From positions 2,160,392-2,224,391 of the forward strand of contig NZ_KI911783.1 of NCBI RefSeq assembly GCF_000515415.1: a DNA stretch of 64,000 bases, written 5' to 3'. The notes under the pieces are model-generated. The model saw only the letters and a list, made by a program, of their open reading frames with translations, had not been told where the DNA came from and made no database searches. This stretch comes from Bradyrhizobium sp. WSM1417 (GTDB lineage: Bacteria > Pseudomonadota > Alphaproteobacteria > Rhizobiales > Xanthobacteraceae). Positions within the stretch are counted from its first letter, which is position 1. The number at the start of each line of letters is the position of its first letter. The position numbers and the translations under genes were made by a program. This document shows, one piece after another, positions 1 to 9,592 of this stretch.

Positions 1-1
1 A

Positions 2-1732
2 ACTCGTGCACTCGAGATGCTGAAAAAGGTGCGAATCGCTGATCCCAGCTCGGTCATGCAACGCTATCCGCATCAGCTCTCAGGCGGAATGCTGCAGCGT
101 GTATTGATCGCGATGGCGTTGGCGAACGATCCCGCAATGCTTATTCTGGACGAGCCCACGACCGGTCTGGACGCTACCGTGGAGGCCGAGGTCCTCGACC
201 TCATCACCGATCTTCGGCGCGAGTTTGGTACCTCGATCCTGTTCATCAGCCATAACCTCGCGGTTGTGGCGAAGACGTGCGACCGCATCGGTGTCCTTTA
301 TGCGGGGATGCTGGTCGAGGAAGGGCCGACGCAAGAGATCCTGGGTTCACCGCGCCATCCGTACACTCGGGCGCTTCTGCGGTGCCTGCCGCGAGGCGGG
401 CAGCGCAAGGACCATGGACGGCTCGACACGATTCCTGGCTTTCTACCCTTGCCCGGCGCGCTGCTGCCGGGATGCCCCTTCGCCGAACGCTGTTTGCTCG
501 CCGACGATCGCTGCAGAACGGAAATTCCTGAGCTGCGAGATTCTAACGGTCGGCTCGTGCGTTGCCACTACTCGGATCGGACCGCTGATCACCCCCCTGC
601 CGCGCCGGCCGATGCGCCGGTACCAAAGCCCACATTGGCGGCAGCCCCGGTCCTGCGGATTGCCAATCTTTCGAAGACTTATGGCCAAGGCAACCATGCG
701 GTCCGCGCGGTTGTCGATGTTTCCCTAAGCCTGCTCCAGGGAGAAACACTAGGTCTGGTCGGCGAGTCCGGCTCAGGCAAAACCACCCTGGCCCGGATGC
801 TTTTGGGCCTCGTGCGTCCCGATTCCGGCGGAACGATCGAGCTCGACGGCAAGCCCCTCGCTGCCAGTCTCGACCGCAGAACGGATCAAGAGGTGAAGGC
901 GGTACAGATCATCTTCCAAAATCCAGACGCGGCGCTGAATCGCTCCCACTCTGTCGGCCGCATCATTCGTCGCGCATTGCGCAAGCTCGGGGGCTTTCGC
1001 GGTACCGAGTTTGCGGACCGGCTCGATGCACTCGTAGCGGCGGTCCGGCTGACTACCCGACACCTAGCTCTCCGGCCGCGGCAGCTCTCAGGCGGGCTTA
1101 AACAGCGGGTGGCAATAGCCAGAAGCTTTGCCGGCGATCCTCGCGTGGTGGTCTGCGACGAACCCACCTCGGCGCTTGACGTCTCAGTTCAGGCTGCGAT
1201 CTTGAATCTTCTCGCCGACCTTCAGACCGCCCGCGCTACCAGCTACCTTTTCATATCGCACGATCTCGGCGTCGTGCGCTATCTCTCCGACAGAATTGCC
1301 GTGCTTTATCTCGGACGCATCATGGAGCTGGGCCCATCAGAGCAGGTTTTCGAAGGTCCAAGCCATCCTTACACGGAAGCTCTTCTTTCAGCTGCCCCCG
1401 ACCTTGACGGGACCATCAAATCGCGCATCCGTCTGACGGGCGAAATCCCCTCCGCCGCGAATCCGCTATCGGGCTGCGTCTTTCAGAGCCGATGTCCGCG
1501 TAAGATCGGAGCGATCTGTGAGATCATCGAGCCGCCGCTGATAGAAGCGGGGTCCGGCCACGCGATCCGCTGCCACATCAGCCCCACAGACCTCGAGCGC
1601 CTTCAACAGCAAACAAAGGCGGCGCAAAGTCGAGAGCAAGGTTTCTCTGGATCGGCTCAGGTCGATCTAGCTCGCACTGCCAGACATAGACCCGAACCCG
1701 ATGGCTGCACTAAGACGAGGTTGAGCGAATAG
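2..1732 (+). CDS. Peptide-type ABC transporter, fused double ATPase (5' end outside window)
   Basis: This is a fusion of two oligopeptide-type ABC ATPase domains (DppD-DppF or OppD-OppF arrangement) that would power uptake of a peptide, opine or similar small solute. The frame is open back to the window edge (TRALEM precedes the first internal Met), so the first Walker A lies upstream. In view are the first signature LSGGMLQR and Walker B LILDEPTTGLD, a Cys-rich oligopeptide C-terminal motif (GCPFAERC), then a full second domain with Walker A GESGSGKTT, signature LSGGLKQR, Walker B VVCDEPTSALD and a second Cys motif (GCVFQSRCPR). About 576 residues are visible. The permeases and binding protein are not in the adjacent sequence; the next recognisable genes are a decayed amidohydrolase and carnitine genes, so the substrate cannot be read from context. 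Confidence 0.92.
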   Translation, partial: TRALEMLKKVRIADPSSVMQRYPHQLSGGMLQRVLIAMALANDPAMLILDEPTTGLDATVEAEVLDLITDLRREFGTSILFISHNLAVVAKTCDRIGVLYAGMLVEEGPTQEILGSPRHPYTRALLRCLPRGGQRKDHGRLDTIPGFLPLPGALLPGCPFAERCLLADDRCRTEIPELRDSNGRLVRCHYSDRTADHPPAAPADAPVPKPTLAAAPVLRIANLSKTYGQGNHAVRAVVDVSLSLLQGETLGLVGESGSGKTTLARMLLGLVRPDSGGTIELDGKPLAASLDRRTDQEVKAVQIIFQNPDAALNRSHSVGRIIRRALRKLGGFRGTEFADRLDALVAAVRLTTRHLALRPRQLSGGLKQRVAIARSFAGDPRVVVCDEPTSALDVSVQAAILNLLADLQTARATSYLFISHDLGVVRYLSDRIAVLYLGRIMELGPSEQVFEGPSHPYTEALLSAAPDLDGTIKSRIRLTGEIPSAANPLSGCVFQSRCPRKIGAICEIIEPPLIEAGSGHAIRCHISPTDLERLQQQTKAAQSREQGFSGSAQVDLARTARHRPEPDGCTKTRLSE

Positions 1733-2737
1733 GTTGATCATAAGGGCCGCCGTTTGACCGCTCTCGCGAGATAATGCGATGTTTCGATGCTTCTGAGGTC
1801 GCCGCGCCAGCTCGGCGAGGCGGTCCGACGAAGGCATCGTTATATCATGTTGTCACTTCAATTCGCGCGCAGATGGCGAGCAACACGTTCCGATTCATGC
1901 TCACTCCGCTTTGAGAACTCGTTGACTTGTTCCCGGATCGCGCATTGGGCCGGCCCGTCGCTCCTATAACAGTCTCTAGATGCGTTCTGAGCGCATCGCA
2001 AATGACTGCTGCAACGAGAAGCGTCGGCGAAAGGTTTCCGCGCTAAGGGCGAATAGAGCCACCATGAAATGGATACCGCGTTGGCCATCCTCGGCCTGCA
2101 CTGCCCCCGCACAATATCGTGCAGCGTTTGTTGCGATCGCTTGGGCCCGGGCATGGCCGGAGGTGCCGCACCCGCCACCAGCACTGAGGGCCGGCGCTGC
2201 GTGCGATAGGCACTCCGCGGCGTCCGCCAGTCCCTCCGATTCTGCGAGCGATGATGCAACCTCCGGCCGGGCGACGTCGAGGCTGACGCGCAGGGCGAGC
2301 ACAAATTCGCCGGGCCATGAGTTTCCCATCTGTTCGGCGCGCTATATCGCCAATCACGCTTTACGCGCGAAATGCCTCGCGCGCGAACGCGCTTGTGTGG
2401 ACGCGCCGGGACGGGAGCTTGCGGCGATGGCGCCGTTCCACAAGAATTTTGCAGGGAGCAGGATTGAGGGGCGCGCACTAGTGATCCATCGCGGCGCCTA
2501 TTTGGCCAAAACGAAATGACATTGAAGAAAAATAACTTTCTTGCGGCTAGCTGCGATCGAGTAACCGGGAGCACGATGGCCAGGTGCTGGTCAACTTTTG
2601 ATGAAACTGTCTAATCCTGTCGTCTGAAGGGGCATGATAGCCTGCAAGTACTTAGTTTAGCGCTACAAAGAGATTCCGCCGCGAATTTCCTGTTTGAGCG
2701 CCGCCGATCGACCTGCAAAGCCGCTCAGGAGAGAACG
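1733..2737. other. About 1 kb with no supported gene
   Basis: Open frames exist on both strands (for example 1858-2574 minus and 1980-2519 plus), but they overlap each other, are rich in Arg and Ser as expected of translated GC-rich noncoding DNA, and show no recognisable family motif. The stretch looks like decayed accessory DNA. A Shine-Dalgarno-like CAGGAGAG precedes the ATG at 2738. Confidence 0.5.
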
Positions 2738-3191
2738 ATGCCTCTGATCGATTTGGATGTTGATCAAGCGCAAAAGAACCCCGATGTGGACCTCTATCCA
2801 TATCTCACCGCGGGTTAGCAGGAGTATGTGATCGGTGGTGATCGATCCGGAAAACTTGGTCGCGGATTAAGCGTCGTGCCGCCATACAAGCAATTCGCTC
2901 ACAACCCGAACGGCTTTGAACGCAAGGACGCCGTTCCTGGCGACGGCACCATTGCCGGTTCGGAGCCGCAGTTGATCATCGACCAGCTGCTTGACCGTAA
3001 CGGCGTCGCTGCCGGTGCCTCCACGTTGAGCAATCCGTATTTCGCGGCCGATGTGGTGCGGGCGTTTGACGATCACCTCATTGACCATTGGCTCAACTTT
3101 GACCAACGATTCTATGGCGATCTGCCTGCAAGTCCCTGAATGGGACGCGGCCGAGATTCGTCGCCACACAATCGTAACGGAGTACAAGTGA
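2738..3191 (+). pseudogene. Amidohydrolase (TIM-barrel metal hydrolase), N-terminal remnant
   Basis: From the ATG at 2738 the reading resembles the N-terminal half of a metal-dependent amidohydrolase: an Asp-Val-Asp start, then a DLYPYLTAG stretch and GLSVVPPY. An in-frame TAG at 2816-2818 falls where the family has Trp. The frame continues to about 3110 and then needs a shift: the intended reading resumes as ICLQVPEWDAAEIRRH and ends at a stop at 3189-3191. The metal-binding C-terminal half is absent. An intact relative of the same broad family is at 62919-64000, next to a Rieske protein. This copy is dead by a nonsense codon, a frameshift and a truncation. Confidence 0.65.
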
Positions 3192-3451
3192 CCTTAGGCG
3201 ACGAGTGCGACATGTCAACTCTAGTCATGACTGGGATCATACTTCGTGCGGGCCAAATCGTCCTTCAAGCAGACGACCAGCCTTGGCCTGCTCGCGCCAG
3301 CCCCAAGTGACGCGATAAAATCCTCACGTTTTGGCGATCAAGCGCCGAATTTCTCCTTCACAACAGCTCATATTAGTCAAATTCAGATAAGGAGCCCGAT
3401 ACTATTTCTCCCAAATGGAACGCATCGCCGTTTGGCTAGGAGAAGGTGAGA

Positions 3452-4348
3452 ATGATTTCCGAGGTTTTCATCACTTGTGCGGTTACAGGGGGAGGGGCGG
3501 CTCCGAGCAGTCCGCATGTGCCGGTGACCCCGGAGCAGATTGCGGATTCGGCGATCGAGGCTGCGCGCGCCGGGGCGGCGGTGGTGCACCTCCACGTACG
3601 CGATCCTGAGACCAAGCGAGGATCACGGAATCCAGCCCTGTTTCGGAAAGTGGTCCAGCGCATACGGAAGTCGGATGTCAATCCGGTTATCAACCTGACC
3701 GTAGGGGCGGGCGGCGACCTTACGCTCGGTGGTGCCGACACTCCCTTGCCGCCGAATCCGGTTGGGACGGATCTGCCAGGCGCGATTGAGAGACTGGCGC
3801 ACGTCGAAGAGTTGCGTCCTGAGATTTGCACACTCGATTGCGGCACGATGAACTGGAGCTCCGCCGGAGGGCACTACATCATGACCAATACGTACGGAAT
3901 GCTGCGCGCGATGGCAGCGCGTGTCAAAGAACTCGGGGTTTGTCCTGAGCTTGAGGTTTTCGATACCGGTCAACTGGTCACCGTGCACGACCTGATGAAA
4001 GAAGGGCTGATCGGGGACGCGCCGCTCATCCAGCTATGCATGGGAATTCGCTATGGCGCTCCTGACGACCTGACCACGCTGATGGCGCTGGTCCACCAGC
4101 TCCCGCCACGAGCCGTCTACTCCGCCTTCTCGATCGGACGAATGCAGCTTCCCTATGCAGCATTGGCGCCGTTGGTGGGCGCCAACGTGCGGGTAGGGCT
4201 GGAGGACAATCTGTACCTCTCTCGCGGGCGGCTGGCGACTAACGCGGAACTCGTTAGGCGGGCGGTCGAGGTTCTCGATGGGATCGGGGTGCGGGCGATG
4301 AGCTCTGAAGAGTTGCGCAAGAAGCTCGCCCTCAAAGCCCATGTCTGA
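3452..4348 (+). CDS. cdhC: Beta-keto acid cleavage enzyme (BKACE), probable dehydrocarnitine cleavage
   Basis: This is a DUF849/BKACE-family enzyme of 298 residues. BKACEs are Zn-dependent and condense a beta-keto acid with acetyl-CoA to give acetoacetate and a new acyl-CoA. The Zn-binding pair is visible as VVHLHVRDPE near residues 43-52, and the family signature GLEDNLYLSRG lies near residue 250. I chose the ATG at 3452 rather than the GTG at 3446 because the AGGAGAAGG around 3438-3446 is well placed for it. The next gene encodes a carnitine dehydrogenase fused to a thioesterase and follows with an overlap or a gap of 13 bases, depending on its start. Context therefore argues that the substrate is 3-dehydrocarnitine, with betainyl-CoA and acetoacetate as products. 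The family is certain; the substrate is inferred. Confidence 0.85.
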   Translation: MISEVFITCAVTGGGAAPSSPHVPVTPEQIADSAIEAARAGAAVVHLHVRDPETKRGSRNPALFRKVVQRIRKSDVNPVINLTVGAGGDLTLGGADTPLPPNPVGTDLPGAIERLAHVEELRPEICTLDCGTMNWSSAGGHYIMTNTYGMLRAMAARVKELGVCPELEVFDTGQLVTVHDLMKEGLIGDAPLIQLCMGIRYGAPDDLTTLMALVHQLPPRAVYSAFSIGRMQLPYAALAPLVGANVRVGLEDNLYLSRGRLATNAELVRRAVEVLDGIGVRAMSSEELRKKLALKAHV

Positions 4349-4361
4349 GAGGTCAAGGTTC

Positions 4362-5846
4362 ATGTCCAAGAACGCAAACTTGGTCGCGGCGAGGCGGCCG
4401 CGAGCGATCGGTCTGCTGGCAGGTGGAGTAATCGGCGGCGGCTGGGCTGCTCGGTTTGTCCTCAACGGGATTGACGTGAAGCTGTATGATCCGGCTCCCG
4501 GTGCAGTCGAGCGCGTGCAAGAAACCTTGGCCAGCGCGCGTCGAGCATTTCGGCGGTTAACGTGGATTCCGCTGCCGGCCGAAGGCGCGCTGACGGTGGT
4601 AAACTCAGTCGCGGACGCGGTCCACGACGCGGATCTCGTGCAAGAATCTGCGCCGGAGCGCTTGGATATCAAGCAGGAGCTGCTCGCGGCCGCCAGTCGC
4701 GAGACCCGGCCCGAGACGCTGATCTGTTCCTCAACGTCTGGCTTGAAGCCGTCGTTACTGGCTGCGGGGTTGGACCACCCCGAGCGCTTTCTAGTCGCGC
4801 ACCCTTTCAATCCAGTGTACCTGTTGCCGTTGGTTGAACTGTGCGGCGCACATAGCACGGCGCCCGAGATGCTGACATGCGCGGCGGAAATCTTCCAGTC
4901 GGTGGGGATGCATCCACTCGTTGTGCGCAAGGAGGTGGATGGGTTCATTGCGAACCGACTGCAAGAAGCGATGTGGCGCGAAGCGCTGTGGCTTGTCCAC
5001 GATGATTTGGCGACCGTGCAGGAAGTCGATGATGCAGTCCGTTACTCCTTCGGTCTTCGCCGGGCAGTCATAGGCCCCTTCCGCGTTGGCGGGGGCGGGA
5101 AGGGAATGCGCAATTTCTTGGAGAAATGGGGCCCGCAATTGAAAGGGCCGTGGTCGAAGCTCACCGAAGTCCCTGATCTCACCGACGCGTTCCTAAACAA
5201 ACTTGCTGAGCAATCAGATGCGCGGGCCGAAAACCTATCCGGCTCTGAGCTGGAACGGCAGCGCGATGATTGTCTCGTTGCCGTGCTGCAGGGGTTGCGC
5301 TCACAGTGCTATGGTGCCGGCGAAACGCTTGCGCGCTGGGAACAGGGGCTGCGTGACCACATTCCGCAGCCCGCCAGCAGGTCTGGCCCGCTCCTGATGC
5401 CAACTCTCGAATTGCCGTCTGACTGGGTTGACTACAACGGTCACATCACAGAGAACCGCTATCTCCAACTCTGCGGCATCGCCACAGATAATCTGCTCAC
5501 TTACGTCGGTATCGACGCCCATTACCGGTCAAAATTCGGCAGCTATTATACAGTCGAGACGCATCTGTCCCATCTCGGCGAACTGCACGCCGGCGACCGC
5601 GTGCAGGTTCTTACGCAGGTCCTCGGGGCCGACGACAAGCGACTTCATCTCTTTCACGTGCTCTCGCGCGAAGGGGACGACAAGCCAGCGGCCACGGGTG
5701 AACAAATGTTGGTTCACGTCATGTCAGGTAGCGGCCGGAGCGGTGCGGTGCAGGGAGACGCGCGCCAGCGCTTGCTGAAACTCGCGCAGTCGCACACGGA
5801 GTTGCCTCATCCGGAGCGGGCTGGCGCAAGCATCGGGCTGCGTTGA
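4362..5846 (+). CDS. lcdH: L-carnitine 3-dehydrogenase fused to a hotdog (betainyl-CoA) thioesterase
   Basis: The N-terminal part (to about residue 320) is a 3-hydroxyacyl-CoA-dehydrogenase-type NAD enzyme, with an N-terminal Rossmann loop (AGGVIGGGWAARF), SSTSGLKPS and the catalytic-His motif AHPFNPVYLLP. The C-terminal part (about 350-494) is a 4HBT hotdog thioesterase, with VDYNGHITENRYL. This architecture is known for carnitine dehydrogenases that oxidise L-carnitine to 3-dehydrocarnitine and, after BKACE cleavage, hydrolyse betainyl-CoA to glycine betaine. The ATG at 4362 has GAGAGG about 9 bases upstream; an earlier in-frame ATG at 4341 overlaps the end of the BKACE gene and would add seven residues. 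The first Gly of the Rossmann motif appears to be Ala, a mild deviation. With the preceding gene it completes the carnitine-to-betaine route. Confidence 0.88.
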   Translation: MSKNANLVAARRPRAIGLLAGGVIGGGWAARFVLNGIDVKLYDPAPGAVERVQETLASARRAFRRLTWIPLPAEGALTVVNSVADAVHDADLVQESAPERLDIKQELLAAASRETRPETLICSSTSGLKPSLLAAGLDHPERFLVAHPFNPVYLLPLVELCGAHSTAPEMLTCAAEIFQSVGMHPLVVRKEVDGFIANRLQEAMWREALWLVHDDLATVQEVDDAVRYSFGLRRAVIGPFRVGGGGKGMRNFLEKWGPQLKGPWSKLTEVPDLTDAFLNKLAEQSDARAENLSGSELERQRDDCLVAVLQGLRSQCYGAGETLARWEQGLRDHIPQPASRSGPLLMPTLELPSDWVDYNGHITENRYLQLCGIATDNLLTYVGIDAHYRSKFGSYYTVETHLSHLGELHAGDRVQVLTQVLGADDKRLHLFHVLSREGDDKPAATGEQMLVHVMSGSGRSGAVQGDARQRLLKLAQSHTELPHPERAGASIGLR

Positions 5847-6264
5847 GCCGAGGACATCAGCGGCGGCACGTAAACGCGACGACAAGGGCGGGGCTCACGT
5901 ATTATGCAGCTGCGTGCATGCCGTTGCTCCCCGCTACCACTCCGCATCACAAAAAAGAACAGTTGAATCAAATCACGGCGCAAGCACAGAGCTTGGCCGG
6001 CACCGACTTACCCACCGGTCAGCCCTCATTCTGCAAAACGTCGACAAAGATGGGACGTAAAGCGATGCAGAGGGGTAATCTATCGATGCCCGCCGCATTT
6101 CTCACAAGCCGCCTGGGGCATCTGACAGCGAAGCTGCGAGGTGATTGCATCAGCTGCATACGGAGCCGCCGTTCGGAAAAGCGACTCTCTATGCCGATGC
6201 CGCTCGCATTCATGACCGGTGCCATGTCCCGCAGCAGCGCCAATCAAAATGGAAAGCTAAATCA
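5847..6264. other. Intergenic, no gene seen
   Basis: About 420 bases separate the carnitine fusion gene from the TesB start. Frames in it are short and unlike known families. The frame of the TesB gene is open upstream to 6145, but that extension has no homology-like content and is preceded by no convincing ribosome site. No clear promoter or terminator is visible. Confidence 0.5.
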
Positions 6265-7149
6265 ATGACCAAGGCCTCACAGAACTTGCTGGCCATCCTA
6301 GATCTCGAGCCACTCGAGGCAAATCTTTTTCGCGGTGACTGTCAACGTCCAGGCTTGGAGCCGGTGTACGGCGGTCAGCTGATAGGGCAGTCGATCGTAG
6401 CGGCATCTCGTACTGTGGATAACCGGATGGCGCATTCGCTACATGGCTACTTCATTAAGCCCGGCGAGCCGCATGTGCCGATTCTCTACAAGGTTGAAGC
6501 ATTGCGCGATGGCAAGAGTTATTCGATGCGCCGCATCACAGCGATCCAGCATGGGAATGCGATTTTATCAGCCCTGGCGTCTTTTCACGCCGGGGAGGAG
6601 AATCCCCCCCTTGACCACCAGGACCCGATGCCCGGCGTACCCCCGCCGGAAGATTTGACCATTGAGAAATTGTCCAAGCAGCCCTTGTTTGCCAAATTGC
6701 CAGAACGCATTCGCCGGTGGTATGAACCAGGCACTCCCGTGGAACTACCCGATCGTCCGATCGATTTGCGACCGGTCGAGATCGGTCACCACGTCGGACA
6801 GAAGAGCGGCGATGGCCGTGTTCACTACTGGTTCAAAGTCGCCGCGAAGCTGCCTGATGATCTAGCTTTCCATGTTGGTGCGCTGGCCTATGCCTCGGAT
6901 TGGTCGTTGCTCGATGCGGCGATGGCGCGCTATGGCCGTACGCTGTTTGATAGGCGGATATCGCCGGTAACCCTTGACCATGCTATGTGGTTTCATCGGC
7001 CATTCCGGGCCGACGACTGGCTGCTCTATGCCCAAGATTCGCCGAGCGCGCAGCTCGGACGGGGCTTCACACGTGGCCTAATATTCAAACGCGATGGTAC
7101 GTTGGTCGCGTCTGTGGTCCAGGAAGCTTCAATGCGCGAGCGACGCTGA
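6265..7149 (+). CDS. tesB: Acyl-CoA thioesterase II (TesB family)
   Basis: This is a double-hotdog acyl-CoA thioesterase of 294 residues, close to the usual TesB length of about 286. It hydrolyses acyl-CoA to free acid and CoA in the cytoplasm. The N-terminal hotdog shows LEANLFRGDCQ and VYGGQLIGQ; the C-terminal half carries the catalytic Asp in YASDWSLLDA, the Ser/Thr region SPVTLDHAMWFHRPF and the terminal Gln in VVQEASMRERR. The start is the ATG at 6265 (MTKASQNLL), which matches the family N-terminus; upstream frame extension to 6145 is not TesB-like. It lies downstream of the carnitine pair on the same strand but 418 bases away, so co-transcription is uncertain. Confidence 0.9.
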   Translation: MTKASQNLLAILDLEPLEANLFRGDCQRPGLEPVYGGQLIGQSIVAASRTVDNRMAHSLHGYFIKPGEPHVPILYKVEALRDGKSYSMRRITAIQHGNAILSALASFHAGEENPPLDHQDPMPGVPPPEDLTIEKLSKQPLFAKLPERIRRWYEPGTPVELPDRPIDLRPVEIGHHVGQKSGDGRVHYWFKVAAKLPDDLAFHVGALAYASDWSLLDAAMARYGRTLFDRRISPVTLDHAMWFHRPFRADDWLLYAQDSPSAQLGRGFTRGLIFKRDGTLVASVVQEASMRERR

Positions 7150-7429
7150 TCTGATGATCATCGCGTGATTGAGCGCGGCATTTCTTGCGCCGGACATCCT
7201 GTGCGACTCCAGCGCCCGTGTGCGTCTGCTTCAAGCGTAGCGCGTTGCGCTCCTTGATATCGGGATCTTTCCTGGAGCGAGAGCCGTTCTTCGCGCAGCC
7301 GCTGACGCCAGCCTATCATCGGCGGTCGACCGAACGGCTGCCAGTGGCAGAAGCTCAATCGCCGCAGAAGTACTAGTAACACGACCTCTCAATGCAGCTG
7401 GCGCACAGCACCGCGTCCGAGAAGTTGTG

Positions 7430-7812
7430 CATGTGTTCGATAATATGCCCCCAACACAAGCGGATTACGCGCTGTTTGCGCCTATGACCGTGGAGGAGAA
7501 CCTCGCGTTCCCACTGAAAGTCCCAAAGTCCGTAAGTTCGCCAAAGTCGAGACCGTGACGAGCGCTCGATGCGGCTCGGCGCTTATGGCAATCGCCGGCC
7601 CTCCCAGCTTTCGGGCGGTCAGTAGCAGCGCGTCGCGCTCACCGGTGCTGCATGATGCATGATCAGAGTGAGGCGCTGACCACATCGAACAGGATAGCCG
7701 TGTTCAACGACGGTCTAATCCAGCCGCTGGCCACGCCCGCCGAGTTTTACGAGCAGCCGCAGAACCGCAGAACCCGTTCGTTGCCGAGTTTATCGGCGAG
7801 AACAACGACTAA
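7430..7812 (+). pseudogene. Decayed polyamine-type ABC ATPase, copy A
   Basis: Fragments in several frames align with the intact ATPase at 23205-24323. In order they are DNMPP, then [18 protein letters not shown] (from about 7465), AYGNRRPSQLSGGQ with a stop at the next Gln position, [17 protein letters not shown], and VAEFIGENN near 7800. The Walker A region and the TOBE-like C-terminus are missing, and internal segments including Walker B are deleted. It is non-functional. A second decayed copy is at 17312-18470. Confidence 0.75.
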
Positions 7813-8206
7813 ATGGTACCGTCCTGCGATGAGCGGGACGACCCGCTAGGCGGAGATTCCAGGCGCCGGCACCGAGTGGCTTAGTCGCGAGCGTCGCTGC
7901 TGAAAAATTCGTGAAAGAGCCTTACGGTCGCCGCGTTTGATCTCTCGACCATGCGGCGATGCTCGCTCAGAATCAAAGAGGCCTAACGCAGGGATTTAAT
8001 TGCGCACGTTTGCCTTTAGTTTTCTGGCGCTCGCAAGTTCACCTGCGAGATCCGCTGGCCGCACTTAGCCTAAGTGGCTCGCCCGCCCGACATGATGCGC
8101 CCGCGTCCAGCCCGGCCTGAAGCCAAACGTGAAGCTCTATAAATGGAGCTATGCGAGATGCCTGCCGGCGTTCCTCTCCGGCAGGTCATTCGAAATCCGG
8201 TGCGCA
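7813..8206. other. Intergenic, no gene seen
   Basis: This stretch lies between the decayed ATPase and the convergent thiolase gene. I see no frame with family character. It may hold further unrecognisable remains of the decayed transporter locus. Confidence 0.45.
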
Positions 8207-9379
8207 TCACAAAACTTCTAAAAGTCCGGCAGCGCCCATACCGCCTCCGACGCACATGGTAACGACGACGTATCGAACGCCACGCCTTTTGCCCTCAAGC
8301 AGTGCATGGCCGACCATGCGCGCGCCCGACATCCCGTAAGGATGCCCGATTGAGATTGCCCCGCCATTAACGTTGAGCCGTGCGTCGGGGATTCCGAGCT
8401 TATTCTGACAGTAGAGCACCTGGACGGCAAAAGCCTCATTGAGCTCCCACAAACCGATATCGTCAGAGCACAGGCCAAAGCGGCGTAACAACTTGGGGAC
8501 GGCAAACACAGGACCAATACCCATTTCGTCCGGCTCGGTCCCCGCCACGGACATGCCGACATAGCGTCCGAGTGGAGCGATGCCACGCTTAGCGGCCAGT
8601 TCTGCTTCCATCAGAACACAAGCTGATGCGCCATCAGACAGTTGAGAGGCGTTGCCGGCGGTAACGACACCGCCCCCCACAACCGGCTTGAGCGATGCCA
8701 ACGCTTCGAACGTCGTTCCAGGCCTATTGCCCTCGTCCTTAGTAAGCGAAACCTCCTTCTTGGAGGTCGTGCCAGTCGCCTTGTCGACGACAGCCATCGT
8801 GGCCGTAACCGGAATGATCTCGCGCTCAAAGGCACCGGTGTCCTGCCCCTTCGCGGTCAGCTGCTGCGATTGGAGTGCATAGGCGTCCTGGCGCTCCCGG
8901 GAAATGCCATAACGTTTTGCCACCACCTCGGCCGTTTGTATCATTGGCATATGAATGTCGGGATGCATCGCGACTAGTTCGGGGTCCGATCCGAGGCGAA
9001 CCTCCTTGGTTTCCACCGTGGAAATTGATTCGACGCCTCCGGCGACGACCACATCCATGCGATCGACAATCACCTGTTTGGCTGCGGTTGCGATTGCTAT
9101 CAGCCCAGAGGAGCACTGACGGTCGATTGTCATGCCTGAGACAGATACAGGCAGGCCAGCGCGAAGGGCAGCCGTTCGTCCGATAGATTGTTGCACGCCT
9201 TGTGGGAGTGCCGAGCCGAAGATCAAGTCATCAACCTCAACAGGATCGATGCCCGATCGCTCGACTGCTGCCCGGATCGCATGCGCTGCGAGAGTGGGGG
9301 ACGGCGTGATGTTGAAGACGCCCTTATACGCCCGCCCAATCGGAGTGCGGGCCGTGGAAACGATAACTGCTTCGCGCAT
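8207..9379 (-). CDS. Thiolase (acetyl-CoA C-acyltransferase)
   Basis: This is a type-I thiolase of 390 residues that would cleave a 3-ketoacyl-CoA with CoA, the last step of a beta-oxidation cycle. The nucleophilic Cys lies in DRQCSSG (about residue 89), the NEAF motif and [16 protein letters not shown] provide the His, and the second Cys is in [12 protein letters not shown] near the C-terminus. The start at 9379 ([15 protein letters not shown]) is preceded by AGGAGC at normal spacing; the frame extends to 9400 but that adds only a non-homologous leader. It lies downstream of two acyl-CoA dehydrogenase genes on the same strand, about 210 bases away, and probably works with them. Confidence 0.93.
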   Translation of the reverse strand: MREAVIVSTARTPIGRAYKGVFNITPSPTLAAHAIRAAVERSGIDPVEVDDLIFGSALPQGVQQSIGRTAALRAGLPVSVSGMTIDRQCSSGLIAIATAAKQVIVDRMDVVVAGGVESISTVETKEVRLGSDPELVAMHPDIHMPMIQTAEVVAKRYGISRERQDAYALQSQQLTAKGQDTGAFEREIIPVTATMAVVDKATGTTSKKEVSLTKDEGNRPGTTFEALASLKPVVGGGVVTAGNASQLSDGASACVLMEAELAAKRGIAPLGRYVGMSVAGTEPDEMGIGPVFAVPKLLRRFGLCSDDIGLWELNEAFAVQVLYCQNKLGIPDARLNVNGGAISIGHPYGMSGARMVGHALLEGKRRGVRYVVVTMCVGGGMGAAGLLEVL

Positions 9380-9592
9380 TCGAAAGCTCCTGTTGATCAT
9401 AATCGGTGCGGCAGGGATGCATATTCAACACTACTGACGCGTTGCAGGTGCGAGCTGGACTAGTCGCGCCCAGTCCGCGTCGAGGCATTCCGAATTTCGA
9501 GCAAGATCCGAATCGACCTTCGACCCTCGATTTGGCCGCCTAGTACATGAGCTCGCCTCGAGGCTAGCTTTCGCCGACTGCATCTTCGGCCG

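Noticed and set aside
1858..2574. Long minus-strand frame of 238 codons
   Set aside because: Arg/Ser-rich composition, overlapping frames in both directions, no family motif and no ribosome site; typical noncoding shadow.
2630..2660. Sigma-54-like promoter before the decayed amidohydrolase (GGGGCATGATAGCCTGCA)
   Set aside because: Spacing between the GG and GC elements is 11 rather than 10, so it does not fit the strict consensus.
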